64,000 bases of DNA, from NCBI GenBank assembly GCA_014800895.1, contig JAAVFG010000023.1, positions 1 through 64,000 of the forward strand. The letters run 5' to 3'. Position numbers and translations under genes: made by a program. Under the pieces are notes generated by a model that saw nothing but the letters and a program-made list of their open reading frames with translations, was not told where the DNA came from and searched no databases. Of this stretch, positions 8,432 to 17,264 are shown one piece after another (positions within the stretch are counted from its first letter, which is position 1; each line of letters starts with the position of its first letter). The DNA is from Bacteroidales bacterium. GTDB lineage: Bacteria > Bacteroidota > Bacteroidia > Bacteroidales > Muribaculaceae.

Positions 8432-9925
8432 TTATTTGTCATTATTAGCTTGGGTTCGATCCTTTCTTATGAGCTTCCTAAGCTGAATGGCACAAATTAT
8501 AAGAAAAATGCATGTGATTGATCCTACGCTCCAATTTGCAAGCATTGTATCTCGGGTATAGGTAAGGATAAGAGCCAAGGAAATTATTGCAGTGGTAGCG
8601 GCAAATAATATAATCACATTCTTGGCGGGGGTATAATTATATAGTTTTCGACTTACAGTCCAGTAGATTATAAGACATAGAAGGTGCTCAACCACCATTC
8701 CATACCCAAAACCAATCAATCCAAATTTAAAGAAGAATAGTAATGGTGCGACCAAGAAGAGGATATTACCCACCACTCCTTCAAGCCAGAAGAAAAGCTT
8801 TTTATTATCCTTAGCAAATGTGATATATCCCATTGGATAGGTCATAGCTTTGAGCGCTACTCCGAGCGCCATCCATCTTAACAATGGGATTATAACCTCA
8901 AATTTATCTGTAAGGAGGACTCTCACAATCAAGGGAGCGAAAAGGATAATAAGGAGGGAGATAGGGAGAATGATGAGCGTGATGATTTCAGATTGACGGT
9001 TGATAATTCCACTCATTTTTCTTAGATCAGAAGCTGCTTCCGATAGACGAGGGAAATAGTCGAGAGCCAGTGCCGTGAAAACCACTCCCGCCATTTGATT
9101 TGTGATGGAATTTGCAGCTTGGAAGAAACCCACATCCTCCATATTCCCTATTTTACGTATAAATATCAGAAGAAGATAATTACAGATATTCCCTATTATA
9201 TCGCTTGCCATCAGCACAAAGCCTAACAGAAATAATTTTTTTACCAACGCATTGTGGGAATTCCAAGAAAAATTAGTCTTGGGCAATTCATGGGTTGCGG
9301 CTCGGAGATTAAGGGAATAAAAAATATTCAAAGTCAGCGCCAGCATCACTATGGCCGGCACAATACCTTGGGTGCCAAAAAAATAGTATAAAGGGATACC
9401 GAATATCAAACCTGCCAAACTTCCTATCAGAGAGGAACGCGAGAGTCGTTTCACTTCATGCATCCCCTGCAATATAGACAGTTTCCCGGCATTCACCACC
9501 ATCAGGAACACAGCTAAGGCAAGCAATATGAATTGGAGAGTATATGCGCTCGAACCAAAAGAGAGTTGGGAGATAAGAACCGAAAAAAGGATACAGATAA
9601 GCGCACCGGTTAGAGCGGTTCCATAAAATAATCGTTTAGCTACGGTGATGACTTCCGTTAGTTTTCCATCATCCTCCTTAGCTGAAGACACCTCCTTCAC
9701 TATAGCTAAATTCAATCCGAAAGAGGAGAGGTTTGTAAGAGTGGTGGCCACATTTGTAAAGATCGATGAAGCACCCATACCATTCGGTCCAAGAAATATG
9801 GCCACGAATTTTCCACGGATAAGATTGATTAGAATCTCGAATATCTTGACACCTCCAAAAATAGATATCCCTTTCAGCATGTTGCGATATGTGTTCTCTT
9901 TATTTCCGGAGGCTTTCATTCTCAA
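8432..9925 (-). CDS. Wzx-type polysaccharide flippase (MOP superfamily)
   Basis: A 497-residue polytopic membrane protein with about 12-14 hydrophobic segments. The start GISIFGGVKIFEILINLIRGKFVAIFLGPNGMGASSIF is typical of O-antigen translocases of the polysaccharide transport branch. It would flip an undecaprenyl-linked oligosaccharide to the periplasmic face of the inner membrane. It sits among glycosyltransferase genes on both strands; no Wzy polymerase is visible in the window. A box TATCTTTG on the minus strand (complement 9972-9979), about 47 nt before the start, is a candidate -7 element. Confidence 0.9.
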   Translation of the reverse strand: MRMKASGNKENTYRNMLKGISIFGGVKIFEILINLIRGKFVAIFLGPNGMGASSIFTNVATTLTNLSSFGLNLAIVKEVSSAKEDDGKLTEVITVAKRLFYGTALTGALICILFSVLISQLSFGSSAYTLQFILLALAVFLMVVNAGKLSILQGMHEVKRLSRSSLIGSLAGLIFGIPLYYFFGTQGIVPAIVMLALTLNIFYSLNLRAATHELPKTNFSWNSHNALVKKLFLLGFVLMASDIIGNICNYLLLIFIRKIGNMEDVGFFQAANSITNQMAGVVFTALALDYFPRLSEAASDLRKMSGIINRQSEIITLIILPISLLIILFAPLIVRVLLTDKFEVIIPLLRWMALGVALKAMTYPMGYITFAKDNKKLFFWLEGVVGNILFLVAPLLFFFKFGLIGFGYGMVVEHLLCLIIYWTVSRKLYNYTPAKNVIILFAATTAIISLALILTYTRDTMLANWSVGSITCIFLIICAIQLRKLIRKDRTQANNDK

Positions 9926-10088
9926 TATAGATAACTTATTGGGTTTTAATTAAATCTAATCAACTTTATTACAAAGATATTAAAAACCTATCGAAGAAAG
10001 AAGAATTTTGGGAATGTATTTTGTAAATTTGCAGACAGTATATGACATAGTTGTGACTAACATAGTCTCCAACAATAACGATTCAAAC

Positions 10089-10157
10089 GGTCCAACTGCG
10101 CAAGTAAAACAGGTCCAACTGCGTAAGTGAAAACTGTGCAACTGCATAAGTAATAAA
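10089..10157. repeat. three tandem 23-bp repeats
   Basis: Three units begin at 10089, 10112 and 10135, with a constant period of 23 bp. The shared core is CCAACTGCGYAAGT with an A-rich tail. The third unit is the most diverged. The array ends directly at the start codon of the following glycosyltransferase gene, so it covers its 5' leader. A TAAATTTG box (10024-10031) is upstream. Confidence 0.85.
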
Positions 10158-10158
10158 G

Positions 10159-11121
10159 ATGAAAGCTACTATAATTATCCTGACATATAATCAGGCGGCG
10201 ACTATCGGGAGAGCTATCGAGAGTGTATTGCGACAGGAATGTCGTTATCCATTTGAATTGCTAATTGCCGATGATGCCTCCACCGACGGCACACGCGAGA
10301 TCTGTAAGGAATATGCCTTACGATTCCCGGATAAAATACGGATGATGCCCGAGGCAGTAAATAAAGGGGTAGTGGATAATTATTTTGATGCGGTTGAGGC
10401 TGCCCGCGGAGAATATATAGCCGATTGTGCCGGAGATGATGAATGGCTTTCTACCGACCGATTGGAACGTCAGATTAGCGAGCTTGAAAGCGATCGGACA
10501 CTTTCTGCCGTAGCATCATACGTGGAGGGATATGTCGTAGCTACCGGACAGAGGCGGTTGATGCCGAGCAACGTATTTACTATTCCTCATGATACATCTG
10601 ATCTGAAAGAGCAGACTGCTTTCGGGAAGGAAATAACCCGTAAGGTATTGGATAGTGTGAATGCGCTCCCGTTTGTTTTATCAGGTGCATTATATAGAGG
10701 GGAGCCTATAAAAAAATTATTAAAGGATAGTCCAGAGATTATCCGCTGTAAAGATGGGGGTGTGGAAGATGTGCCCTTGATTGCCGCCTTGGGAGCGTCG
10801 GGAGATGTCAGGATGCTTCCGATAATAGGATACCGCTATTATATTGATGGGGAATCAGTGTCAAATAATCTGTCATTTGAGAAAACTTATCGATTCACTG
10901 CCCGGATAGCACGATTAGTCAGGAAATTGGGAAAGTATTATGGTTTGAAATCAAAAGAGCAGGATAATTTCTTCAGGAGCAAATTTCCCTATATGGCAGC
11001 ACAGATCAGACATTCCGACAATCGGGCTCTTATTGCTGATTTTAAATCTCTTATTAAGGAATGGGGCAGACCGTTGCCAATACGGGGCAAACTTCATCTG
11101 CTGCTTATGAGATTCATTTAG
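10159..11121 (+). CDS. family 2 glycosyltransferase
   Basis: A 320-residue GT2 enzyme: KATIIILTYNQAATIGRAIESVLRQ at the start, FELLIADDASTDGTREI near 35-50, and CAGDDEWLSTDRLERQI near 93-110 in the place of the DxD motif. The RQECRYPFELLIADD pattern is that of a subgroup that extends lipopolysaccharide or capsular glycans. The tandem repeat array lies directly before its ATG, and the next gene (a GT4 enzyme) converges on it with 34 nt between the stops. Confidence 0.92.
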   Translation: MKATIIILTYNQAATIGRAIESVLRQECRYPFELLIADDASTDGTREICKEYALRFPDKIRMMPEAVNKGVVDNYFDAVEAARGEYIADCAGDDEWLSTDRLERQISELESDRTLSAVASYVEGYVVATGQRRLMPSNVFTIPHDTSDLKEQTAFGKEITRKVLDSVNALPFVLSGALYRGEPIKKLLKDSPEIIRCKDGGVEDVPLIAALGASGDVRMLPIIGYRYYIDGESVSNNLSFEKTYRFTARIARLVRKLGKYYGLKSKEQDNFFRSKFPYMAAQIRHSDNRALIADFKSLIKEWGRPLPIRGKLHLLLMRFI

Positions 11122-11155
11122 GCTCAGGCTCTAACATTCTTTATTGGATGGAGCC

Positions 11156-12373
11156 TTATTCAATCAATTTTCTGATTTCCATTGTAAATTGAGAGCGGAG
11201 CTTTTCAGCGTCGAAGGTTTTCTTCCAATATTCCTTTAGCTGATAATTTAGTTTGGGTGAAGAGCTAAGACTTTTCAGAATGGAGTTAAATTCAGTAAAA
11301 GAACATTTTTCTGATACTAAAGGGAGAAGAGATTCGGGCACAATTTCCTTTATCCCTCCGACATTTGTAGCGATATATGGGATTCCATAGCTGATGGCCT
11401 CACAAAGAACGAAGGGAAGCCCCTCTGTGTAACTGAGAAGAAGGAGGGCATCTATATCAGTTGAAAGGAGAAATTTATGCACTTCGGAGTTGTGAAGTGA
11501 GCCTTTTAGTTCTATTCTGAGATTATCAGGAGAGGTATTGCTTAGCTCTTGAAGTTTCTTCATGAGGGGACCATCTCCGATATGTATATATTCAATCTTT
11601 ATCTCGGGATTGTATTTAGCAAATTTTTTTACAAACTCTACTTGTCGGATTACACCTTTCTCCGGAGATACTCTTGCAATACCCACCAATGTTAGTGAGG
11701 AGGCTGTTGTGTCTTTCTCATGCTGTGGCACTGACTTTTCGCCAAGTCTTGTCGTCCCTAACAGACGGCAATCAATCTTACAGGAATATTCAGGATATTT
11801 ATTAGAAAGGTAATTAGTGCCGGCTTTAGAAATGCAGTAACATTTGAGCATTTTCTTGAGAGTCGCTCTCCTCCACCACGGGCTAATGAAGTAATGATCT
11901 TCATATAGGTCATGCCCATGTGCGCGGGTAATAAATTTTGCTTCCGGAAAATAAGTGAGGGCGGCAGTAGTGAAATCAAACCAGAAAGTATAGAAAAGAG
12001 TATTATCAATATCGATATTTTTCTCTTTTATCAATCTTTTTATATTATTTACAGATATACCCACAAATGAGGTGTAAGCAAGTATTTCCCGTAAATTACC
12101 ATGTGAATGTAGGATATCGTAGGCAATAGCTTTTGATTTTCCGATTATCCCTTTTATTTTATTTTTCAGAGAGGCATCTATCAACATTGCATCTGATATC
12201 TCCACATTATTCGGAAAGGAGAGCATATCTAATTTATCTCCCATCTTCTTACGAGGAGCGATGATCACTCTATCAAATGACTTTGATAAAGATTCAATTT
12301 CAGGCGAGATAAAACTGTTTTCAGTGATACTGCTGTAAGGGAAAGCATCTGTTATTAAGACGACTGTTTTCAT
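11156..12373 (-). CDS. family 4 glycosyltransferase
   Basis: A GT-B fold enzyme of 405 residues when started at the second possible ATG (complement 12371-12373), where the protein begins MKTVVLITDAFPY; a start 14 codons upstream is open but reads less well. The C-terminal half has VGIARVSPEKGVIRQVEFV, HIGDGPLMKKLQEL and the donor-binding block SYTEGLPFVLCEAISYGIPYIATNVGGIKEIV with the conserved E-x7-E spacing. It is a retaining enzyme of surface glycan synthesis with unknown sugar. A GT2 gene lies directly upstream on the same strand with 57 nt between, so the two probably form an operon. Confidence 0.9.
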   Translation of the reverse strand: MKTVVLITDAFPYSSITENSFISPEIESLSKSFDRVIIAPRKKMGDKLDMLSFPNNVEISDAMLIDASLKNKIKGIIGKSKAIAYDILHSHGNLREILAYTSFVGISVNNIKRLIKEKNIDIDNTLFYTFWFDFTTAALTYFPEAKFITRAHGHDLYEDHYFISPWWRRATLKKMLKCYCISKAGTNYLSNKYPEYSCKIDCRLLGTTRLGEKSVPQHEKDTTASSLTLVGIARVSPEKGVIRQVEFVKKFAKYNPEIKIEYIHIGDGPLMKKLQELSNTSPDNLRIELKGSLHNSEVHKFLLSTDIDALLLLSYTEGLPFVLCEAISYGIPYIATNVGGIKEIVPESLLPLVSEKCSFTEFNSILKSLSSSPKLNYQLKEYWKKTFDAEKLRSQFTMEIRKLIE

Positions 12374-12430
12374 TCGAAAATAATTTGGTGGAATAGATTG
12401 ACTCAATATTATCAATCTTCATATTATCCC

Positions 12431-13366
12431 TTAATCCCATAGCAGATACCCACCTCTGCCTCCATTTTTCGTATAGGTATAAATCAATCGGAGCAATCTC
12501 TTTTTCCATTTAGATAGACCGGAACTCTTAAGCGAGGTTTCCAATAAATCTCTTCCAAGTGTAGAAAAGTTTTCTCGTGAATATAGCGCCGCTAAGTTTA
12601 TCTTCCGATAGAGCAGCATGCTCAGAATACGCCTTTGGAGCGAGCCGGAAGTTAGCTCCCGGGCGTCTTTCTCCATTGCAGCGATGGCTTTCTCCCACTC
12701 TCCCGCTTTGGAATGAAAGTCTGTCCCCGTGATTGAATCTGTCTGAGGATAGATATGCACCAATACTCGGAAAATTCCTTTCATGTCCGGCTCGTTAAGC
12801 AGTATGCGCAGTCCTAATTCCCAGTCATCCCAAGCTTTAAGAGAGGAATCCCAGCCCCCGATACGCTTGATGAAGGATGTGCGGATAGCGTAGGAGATCG
12901 TGCATAACACACCATTATATATGTGTCGGCGAATAAGATCTAATTTAGCGAAACGCTTGGGGATTACTTCCTCTTTGGCATTGATATATGCAGTGCGCCA
13001 ATATACGAGGTCAAGCTTTTTATTCTTATCGAAAGCTTCCATCACTGTGATGGCTAATTCAGGGAGCATCACGTCGTCAGAGTCAAAGAAGAGCATATAG
13101 TCGGTATCCACTTCCAACAGGCCGCGGTTGCGGGCTGCCGCTGCTCCCGGGCGGGTTTCGGAGACAATCTTTACCGAGAAGTCTTCGCTTTCATGCGCCT
13201 CTTTCCATTTCTCCACGGCTGGCACGGTGGCGTCAGTGGAGTCATTATCCACTACAATCAGGCGGATGGGGCGATAGGTCTGATTATAGACGGAGTCAAG
13301 AGCCCGGAGAATCAGCTTCTCCCGGTTCTTGACAGGTATGACTATGGATAATGGATTGGAGATCAT
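12431..13366 (-). CDS. family 2 glycosyltransferase
   Basis: A 311-residue GT2 enzyme. The start PLSIVIPVKNREKLILRALDSVYNQTYRPIRLIVVDNDSTDAT and LFFDSDDVMLPELA near residue 92 give the nucleotide and metal sites. The middle GGWDSSLKAWDDWELGLRI is a conserved acceptor-side block in this family (W-D/E-D-W-E). The gene lies downstream of gldN on the same strand with a 169-bp gap filled by a repeat, and upstream of the GT4 gene. It is presumably the first gene of the minus-strand part of the polysaccharide cluster. Confidence 0.92.
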   Translation of the reverse strand: MISNPLSIVIPVKNREKLILRALDSVYNQTYRPIRLIVVDNDSTDATVPAVEKWKEAHESEDFSVKIVSETRPGAAAARNRGLLEVDTDYMLFFDSDDVMLPELAITVMEAFDKNKKLDLVYWRTAYINAKEEVIPKRFAKLDLIRRHIYNGVLCTISYAIRTSFIKRIGGWDSSLKAWDDWELGLRILLNEPDMKGIFRVLVHIYPQTDSITGTDFHSKAGEWEKAIAAMEKDARELTSGSLQRRILSMLLYRKINLAALYSRENFSTLGRDLLETSLKSSGLSKWKKRLLRLIYTYTKNGGRGGYLLWD

Positions 13367-13378
13367 ATACTTGATTCT

Positions 13379-13500
13379 TATCGGGGCACAGCCCCTGGCG
13401 GAAACAGCTTCGCGCTGACGGGAGGCTATCTTTACTACCGGCGGGATTATCGGGGCACAGCCCCCGGCGGAAACAGCTTCGCGCTGACGGGAGGCTATCT
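13379..13500. repeat. 53-bp direct repeat, period 69 bp
   Basis: Copies at 13379-13431 and 13448-13500 differ at one base (CCCCTGG against CCCCCGG). A short degenerate third piece (GGCAATCTCTTCGCG) follows near 13517. Each unit holds the small inverted repeat GGGGCACAGCCCC. It fills the gap between gldN and the glycosyltransferase gene. Confidence 0.88.
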
Positions 13501-13535
13501 CTTGGGACTGCCGGCAGGCAATCTCTTCGCGCCGA

Positions 13536-14681
13536 TTATTTCTTTCTTCTCCTCACGGATTTGGCAGCGTTGGCATTGCCGTTGCTGCTTGAAGATGAAG
13601 ATGAGGAAAGCTTCGGCTTCTTCGCTTTTGCAGATGACTTCTTGGATTTGGAAGTGGAGGAGCGACGAGAGCGTGTTGAAGATTGCTTTTCTGAGGTAGC
13701 TTTATCCACAACAGTACGCCCCGGGATGGTATCCCCCGCGGCTATAGCTTGGGCAATCTCCTCCTCACGCTCCTTCTGCGCAAGATATTCCTCGCGGGTG
13801 GGAACATAAAGATTCTTGCCGTAATTCTTCAGACGGTTGTCAATGCTATCCTGCGCCTGTTTGAGAAGATCCTCATCCGGATACATCTGTGCCATGGAGA
13901 GGTTGCGGAGGTTGCGGGTCTTATAAATGTCTCCCTGATACATCCCTAAATTGAAATAGTCATCAAGGCTGTATTGCTCAAGGTTGTTGTCATCAGAGAG
14001 AAATACATACTGCTGCGCCAGATAGGGACGGAGGGCATCGAATTTGACCCAGAACATCGGATAGCGAGCCTGTCCGCCATAGTCTCCGTAACGATTGAGC
14101 ACCGGGCATATGGCCTCAACTCTCGTATTCATACGGTTGGACCGGCGGTCAAATTCCCATTTTTCAAGGATATAGTAATTCTGTACCTGACCTGTCGGCA
14201 CATCCGCTTCCTCGATAACATATTTAGGATTCTTTTCCGTGCCCTTACCATCCTGATAATAAATATCGAAGCGGTCGAGCATTTCATTCACTTTGATTTT
14301 ATAATCATCAGTGAAGATCTCCCTGCCGTCAAGATATTCATATGCGGGTATTTTACCGTCAGTGACCAGCCCGAAGATAAGACGGAAGAGATTCTGCTTA
14401 CCATCTATCACATCCTCCGGATAGTAGAGGGGGCTATTCTCCGGCTTTGAAAGGTCGAGCTGTCGGTAAATCTCGCGTTTATATTGGAGATCAGCTTCAT
14501 GGGCAGGCTTGTTGATAAAAAATTCCTGCATACGGTCGGTTACCCCTGCGTTCCCCTTCTCTGTTTTTTTCTCCTTATCAGAGCGACGTTTCACCACTCC
14601 TCCGGTTTCCACCTGAGCCACAGCGCCGATACCGATCAGCGCCAAGAGAGAGAATGAAAATATTTTGCGATATATATTCAT
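13536..14681 (-). CDS. gldN: type IX secretion/gliding protein GldN (PorN)
   Basis: A periplasmic component of the T9SS ring that works with the GldK lipoprotein at the outer membrane. The 381-residue protein has a signal peptide (about 1-22) and the conserved core PLYYPEDVIDGKQNLFRLIFGLVTDGKIPAYEYLDGREIFTDDYKI (near 78-125) and QEVEAICPVLNRYGDYGG-type region near 185. The last 60 residues or so are a low-complexity tail of Ser, Lys and Arg, which goes beyond the compact GldN fold. It is the last gene of porT-porP-gldK-L-M-N, 16 nt after gldM. Confidence 0.95.
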   Translation of the reverse strand: MNIYRKIFSFSLLALIGIGAVAQVETGGVVKRRSDKEKKTEKGNAGVTDRMQEFFINKPAHEADLQYKREIYRQLDLSKPENSPLYYPEDVIDGKQNLFRLIFGLVTDGKIPAYEYLDGREIFTDDYKIKVNEMLDRFDIYYQDGKGTEKNPKYVIEEADVPTGQVQNYYILEKWEFDRRSNRMNTRVEAICPVLNRYGDYGGQARYPMFWVKFDALRPYLAQQYVFLSDDNNLEQYSLDDYFNLGMYQGDIYKTRNLRNLSMAQMYPDEDLLKQAQDSIDNRLKNYGKNLYVPTREEYLAQKEREEEIAQAIAAGDTIPGRTVVDKATSEKQSSTRSRRSSTSKSKKSSAKAKKPKLSSSSSSSSNGNANAAKSVRRRKK

Positions 14682-14697
14682 GTCGGTTTATTATCGA

Positions 14698-16263
14698 TTA
14701 GTTAAGCGCCACCTCCATGGGGGGGATGTCGCGGGTGATACCGTCAGGGCCTTTAGCCTTGACATTAGATATAAAGAAAGACTTGCCGGGCTTGAGACGT
14801 TTGAACTGTTCACGCTGACGCTCGGAGAATTTAGACCCGTTAGAAACCTCCGGCATGGCATTTCCCATCTGATCAAAGAAGATAGTGGAGAATGACACTA
14901 CCGAATAGCTGACATTGAGGATATCATCGTCAATAGCCGCTCCGAGACCTTCAGCCCCGATAAGGGCAGCCTTGGAGATACGTTTGGGAGCTCCTTTGTA
15001 ATTAACCGCATTTCCGGAGGCATCTTTCATGGAGATGAAGGGCATAGGATCAGGAAGCTTACGGACGCGGAAAGTCATTGCTCCGACATTCTGCGCGCGC
15101 CCTTCCAGCTGTGCCGAAACGGAGATTGTGGCTTCCGAGCCTACCTGTGACACACGCGCCACCCAGTGATCCCCCGTACGGGTAAGCGAGCCGCCTGTAA
15201 TTGATGCCTGGATATCGCTCATCGGCACTCCGGGCACTGATATGGAAATCGGGTTGTCAATACCTGCGTAGAGCACATTCATCATGGTAGGGGAGATGGT
15301 AGCCATCGGCTCTATGACGGTGTATGATGATTTGAAGGGATGCTTCTGCAGAGATCCGTCAGCAAGAGGGAGCTCGATATATCCGGAAAATTCGTGAGAG
15401 CCGGAAGCACCGGGCACAAACTCGAAAATACCATTGGGATTGTTCAGCTTAGAGCCATTCACATAGATTATAGGGCGCGCCGTGGTATCGACCGCTGCCA
15501 GAACAATCTGTGCGGAATATTTGCCGCCACGGATGATGGTACGCGAATTAGGTATGACGTATGCGCCGAATTCATTCATGTGAACGTCATCCATATCCAC
15601 ACCCAGTATAAGATTTGACATCGCCTCCGATTCCGCCTGATGGATATCGGTCTGAATCTTGGTAAGCATTGTTATCGCCGCTACGGAGGGCATATTCTCA
15701 AACATTTTCTGTTCCCAAGAATTAGGACCTCCGGGTCGCTTTTCGATGGTAGTGGAGAGCATCTCAGCCACAGCCTTACGCTTATCCGCATCCGGAATCA
15801 TCTCCACGATAAAAGCTTTGTATGACTCGATAGCTTCACGCAGTTTCTTACCTCTTTGAGTGGTGGGATTAAGCATGATGACGGAGGAAGACTCAAGATC
15901 ATCGAGATTCTTAAGATTATTATAATCCGCATCCTTGCCATCAGTAGCGACCGCGATAGCCACTTTCAGCTCCTCGATATTGTTGAAAAGCTTTTGAGAG
16001 CGCTCACGGACCGACTTTCCGCGCTTATAGAGCTCCTTCACCTTTGCAGGGTTCTCCCTGTAAAGGCTTTCAAGATAGCGGAACTGAGCGGCATTACGCT
16101 CGGCAATATTTTTATTTGTGCGGCTGATACTGTCGTGTACCTGACTGAATCCATTAAGCACATCGCTTGATACATTCAGTGCAAGCATAGCCGTCAGGAC
16201 GATATACATAAGATTGATCATCCTCTGACGGGGCGACATGCGCGCCACATTATTTCCTGCCAT
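14698..16263 (-). CDS. gldM: type IX secretion/gliding motor protein GldM (PorM)
   Basis: With GldL it forms the proton-driven motor of the T9SS in the inner membrane, and its long periplasmic part reaches towards the GldK/GldN ring. The 521-residue length is typical. A short cytoplasmic N-terminus (SPRQRMINLMYIVLTAMLALNVSSDVLNGF) holds the single membrane helix, about residues 14-31. The rest is the helical first periplasmic domain followed by three Ig-like domains (roughly 220-521). It lies 15 nt after gldL in the same operon. Confidence 0.96.
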   Translation of the reverse strand: MAGNNVARMSPRQRMINLMYIVLTAMLALNVSSDVLNGFSQVHDSISRTNKNIAERNAAQFRYLESLYRENPAKVKELYKRGKSVRERSQKLFNNIEELKVAIAVATDGKDADYNNLKNLDDLESSSVIMLNPTTQRGKKLREAIESYKAFIVEMIPDADKRKAVAEMLSTTIEKRPGGPNSWEQKMFENMPSVAAITMLTKIQTDIHQAESEAMSNLILGVDMDDVHMNEFGAYVIPNSRTIIRGGKYSAQIVLAAVDTTARPIIYVNGSKLNNPNGIFEFVPGASGSHEFSGYIELPLADGSLQKHPFKSSYTVIEPMATISPTMMNVLYAGIDNPISISVPGVPMSDIQASITGGSLTRTGDHWVARVSQVGSEATISVSAQLEGRAQNVGAMTFRVRKLPDPMPFISMKDASGNAVNYKGAPKRISKAALIGAEGLGAAIDDDILNVSYSVVSFSTIFFDQMGNAMPEVSNGSKFSERQREQFKRLKPGKSFFISNVKAKGPDGITRDIPPMEVALN

Positions 16264-16278
16264 TAGCTGAGTGGGTTG

Positions 16279-17238
16279 TTAATCGTTATTTTTAAGAGAT
16301 TCCTCAAAGGGATTCACGCCGGCTGCCGCCGCGCCCCCTCCCATCATCGGGTTAGCCATATTTATAGTCATGGCTGTAATCATCTTCTCATATACCGAAT
16401 TGAGCTGCTTCATATAGCGCGCCATTCTCTCCGTCTCCTCGCAATAGCGTGAGGACTCGGCGGCAGACTTCTCATACATATCGCGTATATCCTTAAGTCC
16501 GCGGTTGACACGGTCGATGGATTCAAGCTGAGAGGAAACGCTCTTGAGCTGAATTTCATAAATTGTATTCAGACCGGCGATATTACGGTTGAGATCCTGC
16601 ATCTGCTCTACATAACCTTTTGAGCTTCCGGAAATAGTCTCGGAATTATGGGTTATGGCTTCATAGGAACCGAGCAGTGTCTCGCACACATTATTGAGAG
16701 ACTCGGTGGTGCGGTTAAGACGTTCCATCTGCTCAGCCATCTGCTGCATCCTTTCAAGATAGCTTGCAGTGGCATCCGCCATCCCCTCTATCTCTTCGGG
16801 GGTCTGGGGTAGGGATGCAGCCGGAGCCGGGAAACCGGAGCCGGCAGGTGCGGAGTATTCAGCCGCTACATCGGTAGAAACTCCGGAAGGCGTTTCGGCG
16901 GAGCTGTAACCGCCATATCCTCCCTGAATCACTACCCCCGAACCGGATGTAAAATCAGGGCGGTCAGCCTCATCCTTGGAGTCAAGTACGGGGAATACCT
17001 CTTCCCAGGCATACTCCTTGGGAGGACGGTCGAAAGCCGTGAGGATAAACATTGCAATCTCCGTGCCCATACCGATACATAGAAGTGTGCTGCCTCCCTC
17101 AAGATGAAGGATTTTAAAGAGCGCACCCCAGATAACGATAGCCGCACCTATAGAATAGGCGAAATTGAAGAATCGCTGCCCTTTCTGTCCGTGAAGGAAG
17201 CGTTCGATGCCGTTAGCATATTTACGAATCTTAACCAT
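16279..17238 (-). CDS. gldL: type IX secretion/gliding motor protein GldL (PorL)
   Basis: Inner-membrane partner of GldM. The 319-residue protein has two membrane helices near the N-terminus (about 23-43 and 48-68, with FNFAYSIGAAIVIWGALFKILHLEGGSTLLCIGMGTEIAMFIL); the glutamate in the second helix is the residue class thought to carry the proton flux. The rest is a cytoplasmic region with a Pro/Ala-rich linker (about 100-145) and coiled-coil segments (about 150-290). It lies between gldK and gldM with short gaps. Confidence 0.96.
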   Translation of the reverse strand: MVKIRKYANGIERFLHGQKGQRFFNFAYSIGAAIVIWGALFKILHLEGGSTLLCIGMGTEIAMFILTAFDRPPKEYAWEEVFPVLDSKDEADRPDFTSGSGVVIQGGYGGYSSAETPSGVSTDVAAEYSAPAGSGFPAPAASLPQTPEEIEGMADATASYLERMQQMAEQMERLNRTTESLNNVCETLLGSYEAITHNSETISGSSKGYVEQMQDLNRNIAGLNTIYEIQLKSVSSQLESIDRVNRGLKDIRDMYEKSAAESSRYCEETERMARYMKQLNSVYEKMITAMTINMANPMMGGGAAAAGVNPFEESLKNND

Positions 17239-17264
17239 AATAGAAGTCTGAATTTAGAAAGGGC

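Noticed and set aside
8432..13366. Complete capsule or O-antigen locus
   Set aside because: Flippase and glycosyltransferases are present, but no Wzy polymerase, ligase, or nucleotide-sugar synthesis gene is in the window, so a complete locus cannot be claimed.
13561..13809. 82-residue plus-strand frame over the end of gldN
   Set aside because: It is the complement of the Ser/Lys-rich tail of GldN and has no start signal.
13974..14450. 158-residue plus-strand frame over gldN
   Set aside because: Complement of the conserved GldN core; no independent evidence for a gene.
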